A stretch of DNA of 64,000 nt from Flavihumibacter sp. UBA7668. Its GTDB lineage: Bacteria > Bacteroidota > Bacteroidia > Chitinophagales > Chitinophagaceae. The stretch covers positions 1 to 64,000 of the forward strand of contig NZ_DLHM01000004.1 in assembly GCF_002483205.1 (NCBI RefSeq), written 5' to 3'. This document shows positions 1-7,775 of this stretch, piece by piece. Position numbers and translations under genes: made by a program. A model generated the notes under the pieces. That model worked only from the letters and a program-made list of their open reading frames with translations, was not told the origin of the DNA and made no database searches. Position 1 is the first letter of the stretch. Each line of letters opens with the position of its first letter.

Positions 1-92
1 GAAATGGAATTACTGGAACGCGAGGAAGGATTAATGAAATGGCGACGCCGGAGTTGAATTGTTGAAATGGAATTACTGGAACGCGAGGAAGG
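1..92. repeat. 29-bp direct repeat upstream of nuoE
   Basis: The same 29 bases, beginning GAAATGGAATTACTGG, occur at 1-29 and again at 64-92, a period of 63. The rest of 1-212 shows no coding signal in either strand and is rich in short purine words such as GGAAC and GAGGAAGG. The array may continue to the left of the window. It belongs to the same repeat-rich style as the other nuo gaps. Confidence 0.75.
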
Positions 93-212
93 GAATCAAA
101 AGAAGGGAGTGTAAGATTGGGAACTCAGGAACGCATTTTTTAAATTTAAAAACTGATTTAAAATAGAGAGGTATGGAGAAAATTTGATGTCTGAAGATGG
201 TTGAACTTGAAC

Positions 213-306
213 GTTAAACGTCGGCATCCTGTCGTTTAACAACTCACTTTTCACCTTTCACCTTTCACATCCATTTTCACCTTTCACCTTTCACCTTTCA
301 CTTTTT
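213..306 (+). repeat. Hairpin plus pyrimidine heptamers in front of nuoE
   Basis: GTTAAACG (213-220) and CGTTTAAC (233-240) form a perfect 8-bp stem with a 12-base loop. It is followed by CACTTTT and then TTCACCT-type heptamers with period 7 that run directly into the nuoE ATG at 307. There is no recognisable Shine-Dalgarno site. The order hairpin, CACTTTT, heptamers, ATG is repeated before nuoG and nuoK. Confidence 0.7.
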
Positions 307-804
307 ATGTTACAATTCTCAGAAGAAAAAATGGCCAAAGTGCGGGAGATCATCGCAAGGTATCCGGAAGGGAAGCAGAAATCTGCTTTATTGCCGGTAT
401 TGCACCTCGCACAGGAAGTGTACGGTTGGTTGAGTTCGGAAACGATGGATTATGTCGCTTCCCTGCTTCAGATTGAACCAATTGAAGTGTATGAAGTGGC
501 AACTTTCTATTCCATGTACAACCTGAAACCGGTTGGAAAATATATGTTTGAAGTTTGCCAAACCGGTCCATGTATGATCAGTGGAAGTGATGATATCATC
601 GATTATATCAAACAGCGGCTTGGAATTAGCGTTGGTGAAACAACACCCGACGGATTATTCACCCTTAAAACGGTGGAGTGTCTGGGTGCTTGTGGGTATG
701 CACCGATGATGCAGATGGGTAAACATTATAAAGAACACCTGACCCGCGAAAAAGTGGATCAGATTATCGAAGACTGTCGCAAGCAGTCCGGACAATTAAA
801 TTAG
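307..804 (+). CDS. nuoE: NADH-quinone oxidoreductase subunit E
   Basis: This is the 24-kDa-type subunit of the peripheral arm of respiratory complex I. It has a thioredoxin-like fold carrying the 2Fe-2S cluster N1a. The four ligands are visible: Cys84 and Cys89 in VCQTGPC, Cys125 and Cys129 in ECLGAC. At 165 residues the protein has normal family length. It opens the nuoE-F-G-H-I-J-K-L-M-N series; nuoA-D must lie left of the window or elsewhere. The start at 307 follows the heptamer tract directly, and the next gene, nuoF, begins about 56 bases after the stop. Identity is secure from motifs and context. Confidence 0.97.
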   Translation: MLQFSEEKMAKVREIIARYPEGKQKSALLPVLHLAQEVYGWLSSETMDYVASLLQIEPIEVYEVATFYSMYNLKPVGKYMFEVCQTGPCMISGSDDIIDYIKQRLGISVGETTPDGLFTLKTVECLGACGYAPMMQMGKHYKEHLTREKVDQIIEDCRKQSGQLN

Positions 805-818
805 TGGAATTTGCGGCG

Positions 819-853
819 TTTTCACGTCTCACCTTTCACCATTCACTATTTAA
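819..853 (+). repeat. Five pyrimidine heptamers before nuoF
   Basis: The nuoE-nuoF gap is mostly five in-phase heptamers (TTTTCAC, GTCTCAC, CTTTCAC, CATTCAC, TATTTAA). They end at an out-of-frame ATG at 854, seven bases before the likely nuoF start at 861. No purine-rich ribosome binding site is present. The tract resembles the one before nuoE but lacks a hairpin. Confidence 0.65.
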
Positions 854-860
854 ATGACTA

Positions 861-2222
861 ATGTTCCATATGGGCGTTAAACTACTTTTAGAAAAAGCAC
901 ATGTTGAAGGTATCCGTACCTACGAGGTATATCGTCGGGAGGGTGGCTATCGTGCTGCAGAGAAAGCATTGAAGACCATGGCGCCGGATGCGGTAACCGA
1001 GGAAGTGAAAAAGAGTGGCTTGCGTGGCCGCGGAGGAGCCGGTTTTCCAGCCGGAATGAAATGGAGTTTCCTCGCTAAGCCCGAAGGCGTTCCCCGTCAC
1101 CTGGTTTGTAATGCGGATGAATCGGAACCCGGTACCTTCAAAGATCGTTACCTGATGGAATTCCTGCCGCATCTCCTGATTGAGGGTTTACTTATCTCTT
1201 CTTATGCACTCGGATCTAATGCTACGTATATCTATATCCGGGGTGAATATGCTTGGATTCCGGATATCCTGGAACAGGCCATTGCCGAAGCAAAAGCCAA
1301 TGGCTGGTTAGGGAAAAATATCCTGGGTACTGGTTTTGATTGTGAAATTTACGTACAACGGGGTGGTGGTGCCTATATCTGTGGAGAAGAAACTGCATTG
1401 ATTGAATCACTGGAAGGTAAACGCGGAAATCCCCGTATCAAGCCTCCTTTCCCGGCAGTGAAAGGTGTTTGGGATCGTCCCACGGTGGTGAATAATGTGG
1501 AAACCCTGGCAGCAGTTGTTCCCATTATCAATATAGGGGGCGAGGAATATGCAAAAATTGGCGTGGGCCGCTCAACCGGTACCAAACTGATTTCTGCCTG
1601 TGGAAACATCAACAAACCGGGGGTATTTGAAATTGATATGACCATATCTGTAGAAGAATTTATCTACAGCGATGAATATTGCGGTGGTATTAAAAACGGG
1701 AAGCGATTGAAAGCCTGTATTCCGGGTGGTTCTTCTGTTCCCATCCTGCCTGCTAATCTGTTATTGAAAACTGCCAAAGGTGAAACCCGTTACATGAACT
1801 ATGAAAGTTTAAGTGATGGTGGTTTCGCAACAGGATCAATGATGGGATCAGGTGGATTCATTGTGCTGGATGAAGATCAGTGTGTGGTGAAGAATACCTA
1901 TACCCTGGCTCGTTTCTATCGCCATGAAAGCTGTGGACAATGTTCACCCTGCCGGGAAGGAACCGGTTGGATGGAAAAAATCCTGAAAAATATTGATTCC
2001 GGTAAGGGTAAAATGAGCGATATCGATTTGCTTTGGGATATTCAGCGCAAAATTGAGGGGAATACGATTTGTCCACTGGGTGATGCCGCTGCCTGGCCCG
2101 TTGCCGCTGCCATCCGCCATTTCCGCGATGAGTTCGAATGGCACGTCAAAAATCCGCAGGAATGCCTCACCCGCAACTACGGCTTGGCCCATTACGCAGA
2201 TCCGTTGGAAGTAACCACCTGA
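861..2222 (+). CDS. nuoF: NADH-quinone oxidoreductase subunit F
   Basis: This is the 51-kDa-type flavoprotein of complex I. It binds FMN and NADH, carries cluster N3 and is the entry point for electrons. Diagnostic motifs are GLRGRGGAGFPAG near residue 53, CNADESEPGTFKDR at 83-96, GAYICGEETAL near 170, and the 4Fe-4S ligands Cys358, Cys361 and Cys364 (ESCGQCSPCREG) with Cys404 (TICPLGDA). The length of 453 residues is normal. ATG at 861 is the first in-frame start; ATG at 870 is an alternative. The gene is followed by about one kilobase of repeats rather than directly by nuoG. Confidence 0.97.
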   Translation: MFHMGVKLLLEKAHVEGIRTYEVYRREGGYRAAEKALKTMAPDAVTEEVKKSGLRGRGGAGFPAGMKWSFLAKPEGVPRHLVCNADESEPGTFKDRYLMEFLPHLLIEGLLISSYALGSNATYIYIRGEYAWIPDILEQAIAEAKANGWLGKNILGTGFDCEIYVQRGGGAYICGEETALIESLEGKRGNPRIKPPFPAVKGVWDRPTVVNNVETLAAVVPIINIGGEEYAKIGVGRSTGTKLISACGNINKPGVFEIDMTISVEEFIYSDEYCGGIKNGKRLKACIPGGSSVPILPANLLLKTAKGETRYMNYESLSDGGFATGSMMGSGGFIVLDEDQCVVKNTYTLARFYRHESCGQCSPCREGTGWMEKILKNIDSGKGKMSDIDLLWDIQRKIEGNTICPLGDAAAWPVAAAIRHFRDEFEWHVKNPQECLTRNYGLAHYADPLEVTT

Positions 2223-2367
2223 GGAACTGGGAAGTAGGAGGTGAGAAGTGGGAGGTAAAAAGTGAAAGGTGAGAAGTGAGAAGTGAGAGGATAGAAGTGA
2301 AAGGTGAGAAGTGAGAAGTAAGAAGTAAGACGTGAGAAGTGAAAGATGAAACCTGAGAGGTGAGAAT

Positions 2368-2622
2368 GATGGTAGCAGTTCGATTAAGTGAACCGGCCGC
2401 CCTGGTATTGCGAATTGAATAAAAAGGCACAGAATCAGAAAAGGGTGTTGGTGAAAAGTGAAGTGTGAAAAGTGAAGTGTGAAAAGTAAAGTGTGAAGAG
2501 TGAAAATTGAAAAGTGAAGAGTGAAAATTGAAAAAGATGATAGCAGCTCAATTAGTGGATTCACCAGCCCAGTTATTGCGAATTAAATACATAGGCACTG
2601 AATCCGAATAAGGGAGTTGGTG
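2368..2622. repeat. Diverged 86-bp duplication within the nuoF-nuoG gap
   Basis: The segment 2368-2453 (starting GATGGTAGCAGTTCGATTAA) recurs with substitutions at 2536-2622 (starting GATGATAGCAGCTCAATTAG). Both end in GTTGGTG and are followed by heptamers, giving a macro-unit of about 168 bases. A weaker third copy may begin near 2699. The repeat shows that the gap grew by duplicating a unit made of unique sequence plus a heptamer tract. Confidence 0.7.
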
Positions 2623-3003
2623 AGAAGTGAAACATAAGATATTGGAAGCGAGAGATATGAAGGGAAAGGTGAATGGTGAGAACTGTGTTGTGAAAAAAGC
2701 TACCAACTCGGGTTAAAGAAACTGCAGCCCGCCTAGAAATGAAAACTGAACCAGGAGGAGCTGATTTGGAATAAGCCTGGAAGGAAGTTAGAAAGGAAAG
2801 GTGAGAAGTTAGAGCTGAGATGTGAGAAATTAAATCTGAGCCATGACCAGTAAGTGTTGAGACATGAGAAGTAAGAATTGAGGCATGAGTAGTAAGAGTT
2901 AAGACGGGGGAGCAATTATAACTGAGACGAAGAAGTGAGTATTGATTGAGAACAACATCCATAAGCCAACAGCTGTTTGATGGAGCAATAAGAGGAGATG
3001 AAA

Positions 3004-3129
3004 GGTGAGACATGAAAGGTGAGACATGAAAGGTGAGACATGAAAGGTGAGACATGAAAAGTGAGACATGAAAAGTGAGACATGAAAGGTGAGACATGAA
3101 AAGTGAGATGTGAAAAATGAGACTTGAAA
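3004..3129. repeat. Nine tandem 14-bp units (two heptamers each)
   Basis: Nine consecutive units of GGTGAGA-CATGAAA and close variants run without a length change from 3004 to 3129. Each unit is two heptamers. The array ends about 90 bases before the four-helix-bundle start codon. Confidence 0.9.
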
Positions 3130-3215
3130 GGAGAAAAAGTTTCAGGAGATTGGACAATGAAGTGGTGTGAGTTGAAAATTAAATAGTGAATTTTGAAGGG
3201 GAAAAATGGTGAGTT

Positions 3216-3680
3216 ATGGAATATGTGAGTATGTTGGAATTTAATTCCTTGAGTGTTGAAGAAGATGGGCAATCTTATTATGGCTCTTCAAATAATGAAG
3301 GAAGACATTTTAAGGAAGAAAAGACCTACAATTTAAAACATCGCGCATTTTATTTTGCGAAGGATGTAATAGAATTTGTGAAGGAAGTGGAAGTGACAGG
3401 TTTGTATAGTTCTTTGTTTGAACAATTGATACGGTGTGCTACATCTATCGGTGCCAACCTGGTGGAAGGTGCTGCAGGAAGTAGTAGACGGGATTGGCTA
3501 AAATTTACGGTAATTGCACTCAAATCAGCCAATGAAGTGAAGTATTGGTTGTGCCTGATTAAAGAGACACAAAAAGTAAATAGTGAGCAAGTTGCACGGC
3601 TCATCAAAGAAGCCAATGAGCTTTCTAATATCCTCGGTTCCATCGTTCTTAAAGCAAAGAGCAATGAAAGTGAAAGGTAA
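3216..3680 (+). CDS. Four-helix-bundle protein (23S rRNA intervening-sequence type)
   Basis: The 154-residue product matches the family of small four-helix-bundle proteins first noticed as proteins encoded in intervening sequences of 23S rRNA (TIGR02436 type). Characteristic parts are LFEQLIRCATSIGANLVEGA in the middle and VIALKSANEVKYWLCLI after it, with amphipathic helices to the C-terminus. The biochemical role of the family is unknown; DGR accessory protein Avd has a related fold. The first about 30 residues look like an extension, so a later start such as the Met at 3231 is possible. The gene sits alone inside the nuoF-nuoG gap with repeats on both sides and has no evident functional link to complex I. 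Confidence 0.8.
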   Translation: MEYVSMLEFNSLSVEEDGQSYYGSSNNEGRHFKEEKTYNLKHRAFYFAKDVIEFVKEVEVTGLYSSLFEQLIRCATSIGANLVEGAAGSSRRDWLKFTVIALKSANEVKYWLCLIKETQKVNSEQVARLIKEANELSNILGSIVLKAKSNESER

Positions 3681-3960
3681 AAGTTGAAACGAGAGGGGAG
3701 AGGAGAGGGGAAAAAGGAGAAAAAGGAGAAAAAGGATATGGGAAAAAGGAGAAAAGGAGAGGAGAAAAAGGAGGAGAGGGGAAAAGGAGAAGGGAGAAAG
3801 GAGAAAAAGGAGAAGGGGAGAAAGGAGAGGAGGAACATAAGAAAGTTGAGGAGGGGAAGCCTGATTTGTGGGAGTGGTGATTTTGTGACAGGAAAGGACA
3901 TGGGAAGTAGGAAGCAGGAAGCAGGAAGTGAAATGTGAAACATGAAAGAGGAATTTGATG
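3681..3960. repeat. Purine-only tract downstream of the four-helix-bundle gene
   Basis: Almost every base from 3690 to 3845 is a purine on the plus strand, built from words like AAAAAGGAG with period nine. It is followed by AGGAAGC heptamers (about 3904-3930). A plus-strand frame of Lys, Glu, Gly and Arg across it is an artefact. The tract could form triplex DNA. Confidence 0.75.
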
Positions 3961-3978
3961 CTTAGTTTTAAATGATTT

Positions 3979-4068
3979 ATATATAAGTGGGTGTTGAATA
4001 TAGAGGAGAGCTTGTAATCGAACACTGCCCACTTTTAACTTTTAACTTTTGAATTTTGACTTTATAAC
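3979..4068 (+). repeat. nuoG leader cassette: hairpin, CACTTTT, heptamers
   Basis: AAGTGGG (3985-3991) pairs with CCCACTT (4028-4034), extended by TGTT (3992-3995) with AACA (4021-4024) across a three-base bulge. The downstream arm runs into CACTTTT and then ACTTTTA/ACTTTTG heptamers up to the nuoG ATG at 4069. The last 17 bases before the ATG closely match those before nuoK. No Shine-Dalgarno site is present. Confidence 0.7.
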
Positions 4069-5172
4069 ATGCCTGACGAGAAAAAACTATTCAAAGTAAC
4101 CATCGACAACATTACAGTCGAGGTAGAACCGGGAACAACCATCCTGAATGCTGCCCGCAGTATTGGTGGAGAAGTTACGCCACCTGCCATGTGCTATTAC
4201 AGCAAACTGAAAAACAGTGGCGGTAAATGTCGGACCTGCCTGGTGGAAGTTGCGGCAGGATCTACTGCTGATCCGCGTCCCATGCCCAAACTGGTGGCCA
4301 GTTGCCGCACCACGGTAATGGATGGTATGATTGTAAAAAACATCACCAGCGAACGGGTACTCGATGCCCGCGCCGGTGTGGTGGAATTCCTCCTGCTCAA
4401 TCATCCCCTCGATTGCCCGATCTGCGATCAGGCCGGAGAATGTCACCTGCAGGATCTCAGTTATGAACATGGGAAAGAAGGCACCCGCTATGAATTCAAT
4501 CGCCGGACCTTCAAAAAACACGATCTCGGCGAATACATTCAATTACACATGACCCGCTGTATCCTCTGCTATCGTTGCGTATTCACTGCAGATCAGCTGA
4601 CCAACAAACGGGTTCATGGTGTACTCGATCGGGGAGATCATGCGGAAATCGCTACCTATATCGAAAAATCGCTCGACAACGACTTCATCGGTAACGTAAT
4701 CGATGTTTGTCCGGTTGGAGCCCTGACCGATAAAACCTTCCGCTTCAAAAACCGGGTTTGGTTTACCAAGCCGGTAGATGCTCATCGCGATTGTTCCAAA
4801 TGTTGCGGCGAAGTACAATTATGGATGCGGGGGGACGAAGTGTTCCGGGTTACTGCCAGAAAAGACGAATGGGGTGAAATCAAAGATGCAAGCGATGGTA
4901 AAACCGGATGGATCTGTAATGAATGCAGGTTCGAGAAAAAAGATGCAAAGGATTGGGTAATTGACGGACCAACAACCGTGAACCGCCATTCCGTTATTTC
5001 ACAGGGTCACTATGTAAATGTGGTGAAACCAAAAGAAACCCTGCCGGATGTAATGGGCGGACGTGCACCCAAATTACTCATGAATATTCATAACGTAAGT
5101 GAAGTTAATCGCCCTGATATCGAATTGTCAAAAATTGACGGTCCGGCTCACAGCGATGATTTCAAAAAATAG
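4069..5172 (+). CDS. nuoG: NADH-quinone oxidoreductase subunit G, short form
   Basis: This iron-sulfur subunit passes electrons from NuoF along the peripheral arm. Visible ligands are Cys42, Cys54, Cys57 and Cys79 for 2Fe-2S (N1b), His112, Cys116, Cys119 and Cys125 for N5, and Cys164, Cys167, Cys170 and Cys214 for N4. A further cysteine group follows: Cys242, Cys245, Cys246, Cys283 and Cys286, the start of the molybdopterin-type domain. At 367 residues it ends there, whereas proteobacterial NuoG is about twice as long; short forms are usual in Bacteroidota. The stop is 30 bases before nuoH. Confidence 0.95.
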   Translation: MPDEKKLFKVTIDNITVEVEPGTTILNAARSIGGEVTPPAMCYYSKLKNSGGKCRTCLVEVAAGSTADPRPMPKLVASCRTTVMDGMIVKNITSERVLDARAGVVEFLLLNHPLDCPICDQAGECHLQDLSYEHGKEGTRYEFNRRTFKKHDLGEYIQLHMTRCILCYRCVFTADQLTNKRVHGVLDRGDHAEIATYIEKSLDNDFIGNVIDVCPVGALTDKTFRFKNRVWFTKPVDAHRDCSKCCGEVQLWMRGDEVFRVTARKDEWGEIKDASDGKTGWICNECRFEKKDAKDWVIDGPTTVNRHSVISQGHYVNVVKPKETLPDVMGGRAPKLLMNIHNVSEVNRPDIELSKIDGPAHSDDFKK

Positions 5173-5202
5173 CCTCGATAACGGTAAATAGTGTAGGAAT
5201 TT

Positions 5203-6276
5203 ATGATACAACTAGCAATAGACCTGGCCTTTATTCTGGAGAAAGCCATCCTCATCGGAGGTATCATTACGGTTTCCCTGGTCGTGGCCATGTATTCTAC
5301 CTGGGCAGAACGTAAGGTAGCAGGTTTTATGCAGGATCGTCTGGGTCCTAATCGCGCCGGCCCCTTTGGTTTATTACAACCCCTCGCAGATGGTCTGAAA
5401 CTTTTTATGAAAGAAGAAATCATCCCGAATGCATCTAATAAATTCCTGTTCATACTCGGACCAGGATTGGCTATGATGACAGCGATGATGACCAGCGCCG
5501 TTATTCCCTGGGGCAAACAGATTGAAATTTTTGGTCGCACAGTGGATCTCCAGATTGCTGATATCAATATTGGTATCCTCTATATTTTTGCCGTGCTGAG
5601 TATGGGGGTTTATGGTATTATGATCGGCGGTTGGGCTTCAAATAACAAATTCTCCCTGCTGGCTGCCCTGCGTGGAGCATCCCAGATGATTTCTTATGAA
5701 CTGGCCATGGGGCTCGCCATCATCGCACTCCTCATGCTGACAGGTTCCTTAAGTCTCAAAACAATTGTTGAACAACAAAGTGCAGCTGGCGGATGGTGGA
5801 ATATCTTTTACCAGCCTCTGGGCTTCCTGATTTTTATTGTCTGCGCTTTCGCCGAATGTAACCGTACTCCATTTGATTTACCGGAAGCTGAAAACGAATT
5901 GAACTTTGGTTACCACCAGGAGTATTCTTCCATGAAACTCGGGTTCTATTTGTTTGCGGAATACATCAATATGTTCATGAGCAGTGTGCTGATGGCAACC
6001 CTGTATTTCGGCGGATATGATATTCCTTTTGTGAACGATGCCTCCCTGATAGAAAGCATGGGAATGAATACAGTGGCCATTTTGCAGGGATTATCTCTTT
6101 TTGCAAAAGCAGCCTTTTTCATTTTCTTCTTTATGTGGGTTCGCTGGACGATTCCGCGCTTCCGTTACGATCAGCTGATGCACCTGGGCTGGAAAGTAAT
6201 GATCCCACTGGCACTGATTAATATGCTGATAACAGGTGTGATTGTGCTGATCAAAGAAAACGGCTGGCCCTTTTGA
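5203..6276 (+). CDS. nuoH: NADH-quinone oxidoreductase subunit H
   Basis: This membrane subunit (357 residues) forms most of the quinone chamber at the junction of the peripheral and membrane arms. It is strongly hydrophobic with about eight membrane segments. The conserved loop TWAERKVAGFMQDRLGPNRA near residue 30 and CAFAECNRTPFDLPEAENEL near residue 213 are signatures of the family. It lies 30 bases after nuoG and 53 bases before nuoI on the same strand. Confidence 0.97.
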   Translation: MIQLAIDLAFILEKAILIGGIITVSLVVAMYSTWAERKVAGFMQDRLGPNRAGPFGLLQPLADGLKLFMKEEIIPNASNKFLFILGPGLAMMTAMMTSAVIPWGKQIEIFGRTVDLQIADINIGILYIFAVLSMGVYGIMIGGWASNNKFSLLAALRGASQMISYELAMGLAIIALLMLTGSLSLKTIVEQQSAAGGWWNIFYQPLGFLIFIVCAFAECNRTPFDLPEAENELNFGYHQEYSSMKLGFYLFAEYINMFMSSVLMATLYFGGYDIPFVNDASLIESMGMNTVAILQGLSLFAKAAFFIFFFMWVRWTIPRFRYDQLMHLGWKVMIPLALINMLITGVIVLIKENGWPF

Positions 6277-6329
6277 TACGAATCAAACTTGGCCTGTAAC
6301 CAGTTTAAAAATATTTTTACGCTCGAATT

Positions 6330-6875
6330 ATGCAAACACTCACCAATAGATCCAAAGCAGTCGATCGCCACCCGATGACGATGTGGGAGAAAATGTACCT
6401 GCCATCGATTGCCAAAGGGATGAGTATTACGCTCTCGCATTTCTTTAAGAAAAAGCCGACCATTCAATACCCGGAAGAAACCCGTCCATTTAGTCCGGTT
6501 TTCCGCGGACTGCATATTCTCAACCGGGATGAAGCCGGCAGAGAACGTTGTACCGCCTGCGGATTATGTGCCGTTGCTTGTCCCGCTGAGGCTATCACCA
6601 TGGAAGCAGCCGAAAGAAAAGAGGGGGAGGAGAACCTGTACCGCGAAGAAAAATATGCAGCGAAATATGAAATCAATATGTTGCGTTGCATTTTCTGCGG
6701 ATTATGTGAAGAAGCCTGTCCGAAAGATGCCATTTACCTGAGTGAAACCTTCGCTCCATCCAATTATAAAAGAGAAGGTTTTATCTACGGAAAAAATGAT
6801 CTGTTGATTCCTGACCCTAAAACGGAACCGGAACTTTACCAGAAAGCGGTAGGGGAAAGGGCCCGCAAAAGCTGA
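6330..6875 (+). CDS. nuoI: NADH-quinone oxidoreductase subunit I
   Basis: This is the ferredoxin-like subunit (TYKY type, 181 residues) holding clusters N6a and N6b next to the quinone site. Two classic 4Fe-4S motifs are present: Cys74, Cys77, Cys80, Cys84 (CTACGLCAVAC) and Cys120, Cys123, Cys126, Cys130 (CIFCGLCEEAC). Each ends in proline and so follows the CxxCxxCxxxCP pattern. The N-terminus carries an amphipathic helix. It is followed by nuoJ after 35 bases. Confidence 0.97.
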   Translation: MQTLTNRSKAVDRHPMTMWEKMYLPSIAKGMSITLSHFFKKKPTIQYPEETRPFSPVFRGLHILNRDEAGRERCTACGLCAVACPAEAITMEAAERKEGEENLYREEKYAAKYEINMLRCIFCGLCEEACPKDAIYLSETFAPSNYKREGFIYGKNDLLIPDPKTEPELYQKAVGERARKS

Positions 6876-6910
6876 TTGCCATCAATTTAAAATAACTGCG
6901 AACAACAAAC

Positions 6911-7411
6911 ATGAATATTACAGAAATTTTATTTTGGTTGCTGACGGTGGTCGCCTTAACAGGTGCTCTGCTTGTTGTTACCAGCAAGAATCCGGTGTAT
7001 AGTGTATTGGCACTGATCGCCACCTTTTTTGCGATATCCGGACATTATATCCTGCTCAATGCACAGTTCCTGGCTGTGGTCAACCTGATCGTTTATGCAG
7101 GTGCCATCATGGTATTGTTCCTCTTTGTGATCATGCTCATGAACCTGAATACGGAAACAGAACCACAGAAAAACAAATGGTTGAAAATGGCCGGCACCGT
7201 TGCAGGAGGATGTCTCCTTCTGGTACTGGTTGCAGCCTTACGTGAAGCTGATTCCAAATCAACCATCGCCATGGTCAATACCGGCGATACCGGTCTGATT
7301 CAAAACCTGGGCAAAACCCTTTTTAATGAATACGTCATCCCCTTCGAAATAAGCAGCGTCCTTTTCCTAAGCGCCATGGTAGGTGCGGTAGTATTGGGGA
7401 AGAAGGAGTGA
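6911..7411 (+). CDS. nuoJ: NADH-quinone oxidoreductase subunit J
   Basis: This small membrane subunit (166 residues) of complex I has about five hydrophobic segments. The pattern AQFLAVVNLIVYAGAIMVLFLFVIML with the Tyr-Ala-Gly-Ala core near residue 62 is the NuoJ hallmark. In the family this segment contains a pi-bulge that rotates during turnover. It lies directly after nuoI; an unusually long 364-base gap separates it from nuoK. Confidence 0.96.
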   Translation: MNITEILFWLLTVVALTGALLVVTSKNPVYSVLALIATFFAISGHYILLNAQFLAVVNLIVYAGAIMVLFLFVIMLMNLNTETEPQKNKWLKMAGTVAGGCLLLVLVAALREADSKSTIAMVNTGDTGLIQNLGKTLFNEYVIPFEISSVLFLSAMVGAVVLGKKE

Positions 7412-7704
7412 TGGGAAGTGGGAAGTAGGAAGTGGGAAGTGGGAGAAGGGATTCATTTTCCCGCAGGGTACTGAAATGGTTGTGATCAATGATCCTCTAC
7501 CCGGCGGGTAAATTGAGGGAGAAGAGAGCGGTTAAGGGAGAAGCGAGACGAAAAAATAAATTGGGAAGAAGTTGATTTGAAGTGTAAGATTTGATTTGTG
7601 TTTTTCGATTCGTAAAATTTGATCTGAGTATTTTGATCCATGAAAATTGATTAGTGAGCGGTGATTAGTGATGGGTGATTTATGATTAATAATGGGTGAC
7701 TGAA
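7412..7704. repeat. Repeat-rich nuoJ-nuoK gap
   Basis: The gap opens with GGGAAGT/AGGAAGT heptamers (about 7413-7444). It then carries two short palindromes (TTCCCGCAGGGTA at 7458-7470 and TACCCGGCGGGTA at 7498-7510). Eight in-phase heptamers of the GATTAGT/GATGGGT type occupy 7649-7704. No plausible gene is present. The order of parts resembles the nuoF-nuoG gap without the four-helix-bundle gene. Confidence 0.75.
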
Positions 7705-7775
7705 TATATAAGTGAAGACGCACCAACAGGGTCTTCCACTTTTGATTTTTAACTTTAAACTTTTGACTTTATAAA
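7705..7775 (+). repeat. nuoK leader cassette: hairpin, CACTTTT, heptamers
   Basis: AAGTGAAGAC (7710-7719) pairs with GTCTT plus CACTT (7731-7741) with a one-base bulge and an 11-base loop. CACTTTT and ACTTTTR heptamers follow up to the ATG at 7776. The sequence TTTTGACTTTATAA just before the ATG also precedes nuoG. Upstream TATATAAGTG is shared with the nuoG cassette too. Confidence 0.7.

Larger units (their letters stand above)
2223..3215. repeat. Kilobase heptamer-rich gap between nuoF and the four-helix-bundle gene
   Basis: The plus strand is very purine-rich and consists largely of seven-base words such as GTGAGAA, GTGAAAG and GGAAGTG repeated in register. Islands of ordinary sequence lie between them. 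Long minus-strand reading frames exist here only because the repeats lack stops; their products are strings of LLTSHFS-like residues and are not credible proteins. No promoter with an exact TANNTTTG box was seen. The strand asymmetry could favour triplex or R-loop structures, but that is inference. Confidence 0.8.

Noticed and set aside
3684..3938. Plus-strand frame of 84 codons after the four-helix-bundle gene
   Set aside because: Composition is almost only Lys, Glu, Gly and Arg from a purine tract; a low-complexity artefact.
1944..4032. Several long minus-strand reading frames across the nuoF-nuoG gap
   Set aside because: Their products are strings of repeated LTSHFS or PFSPF words produced by the heptamer repeats; no start signals or family resemblance.
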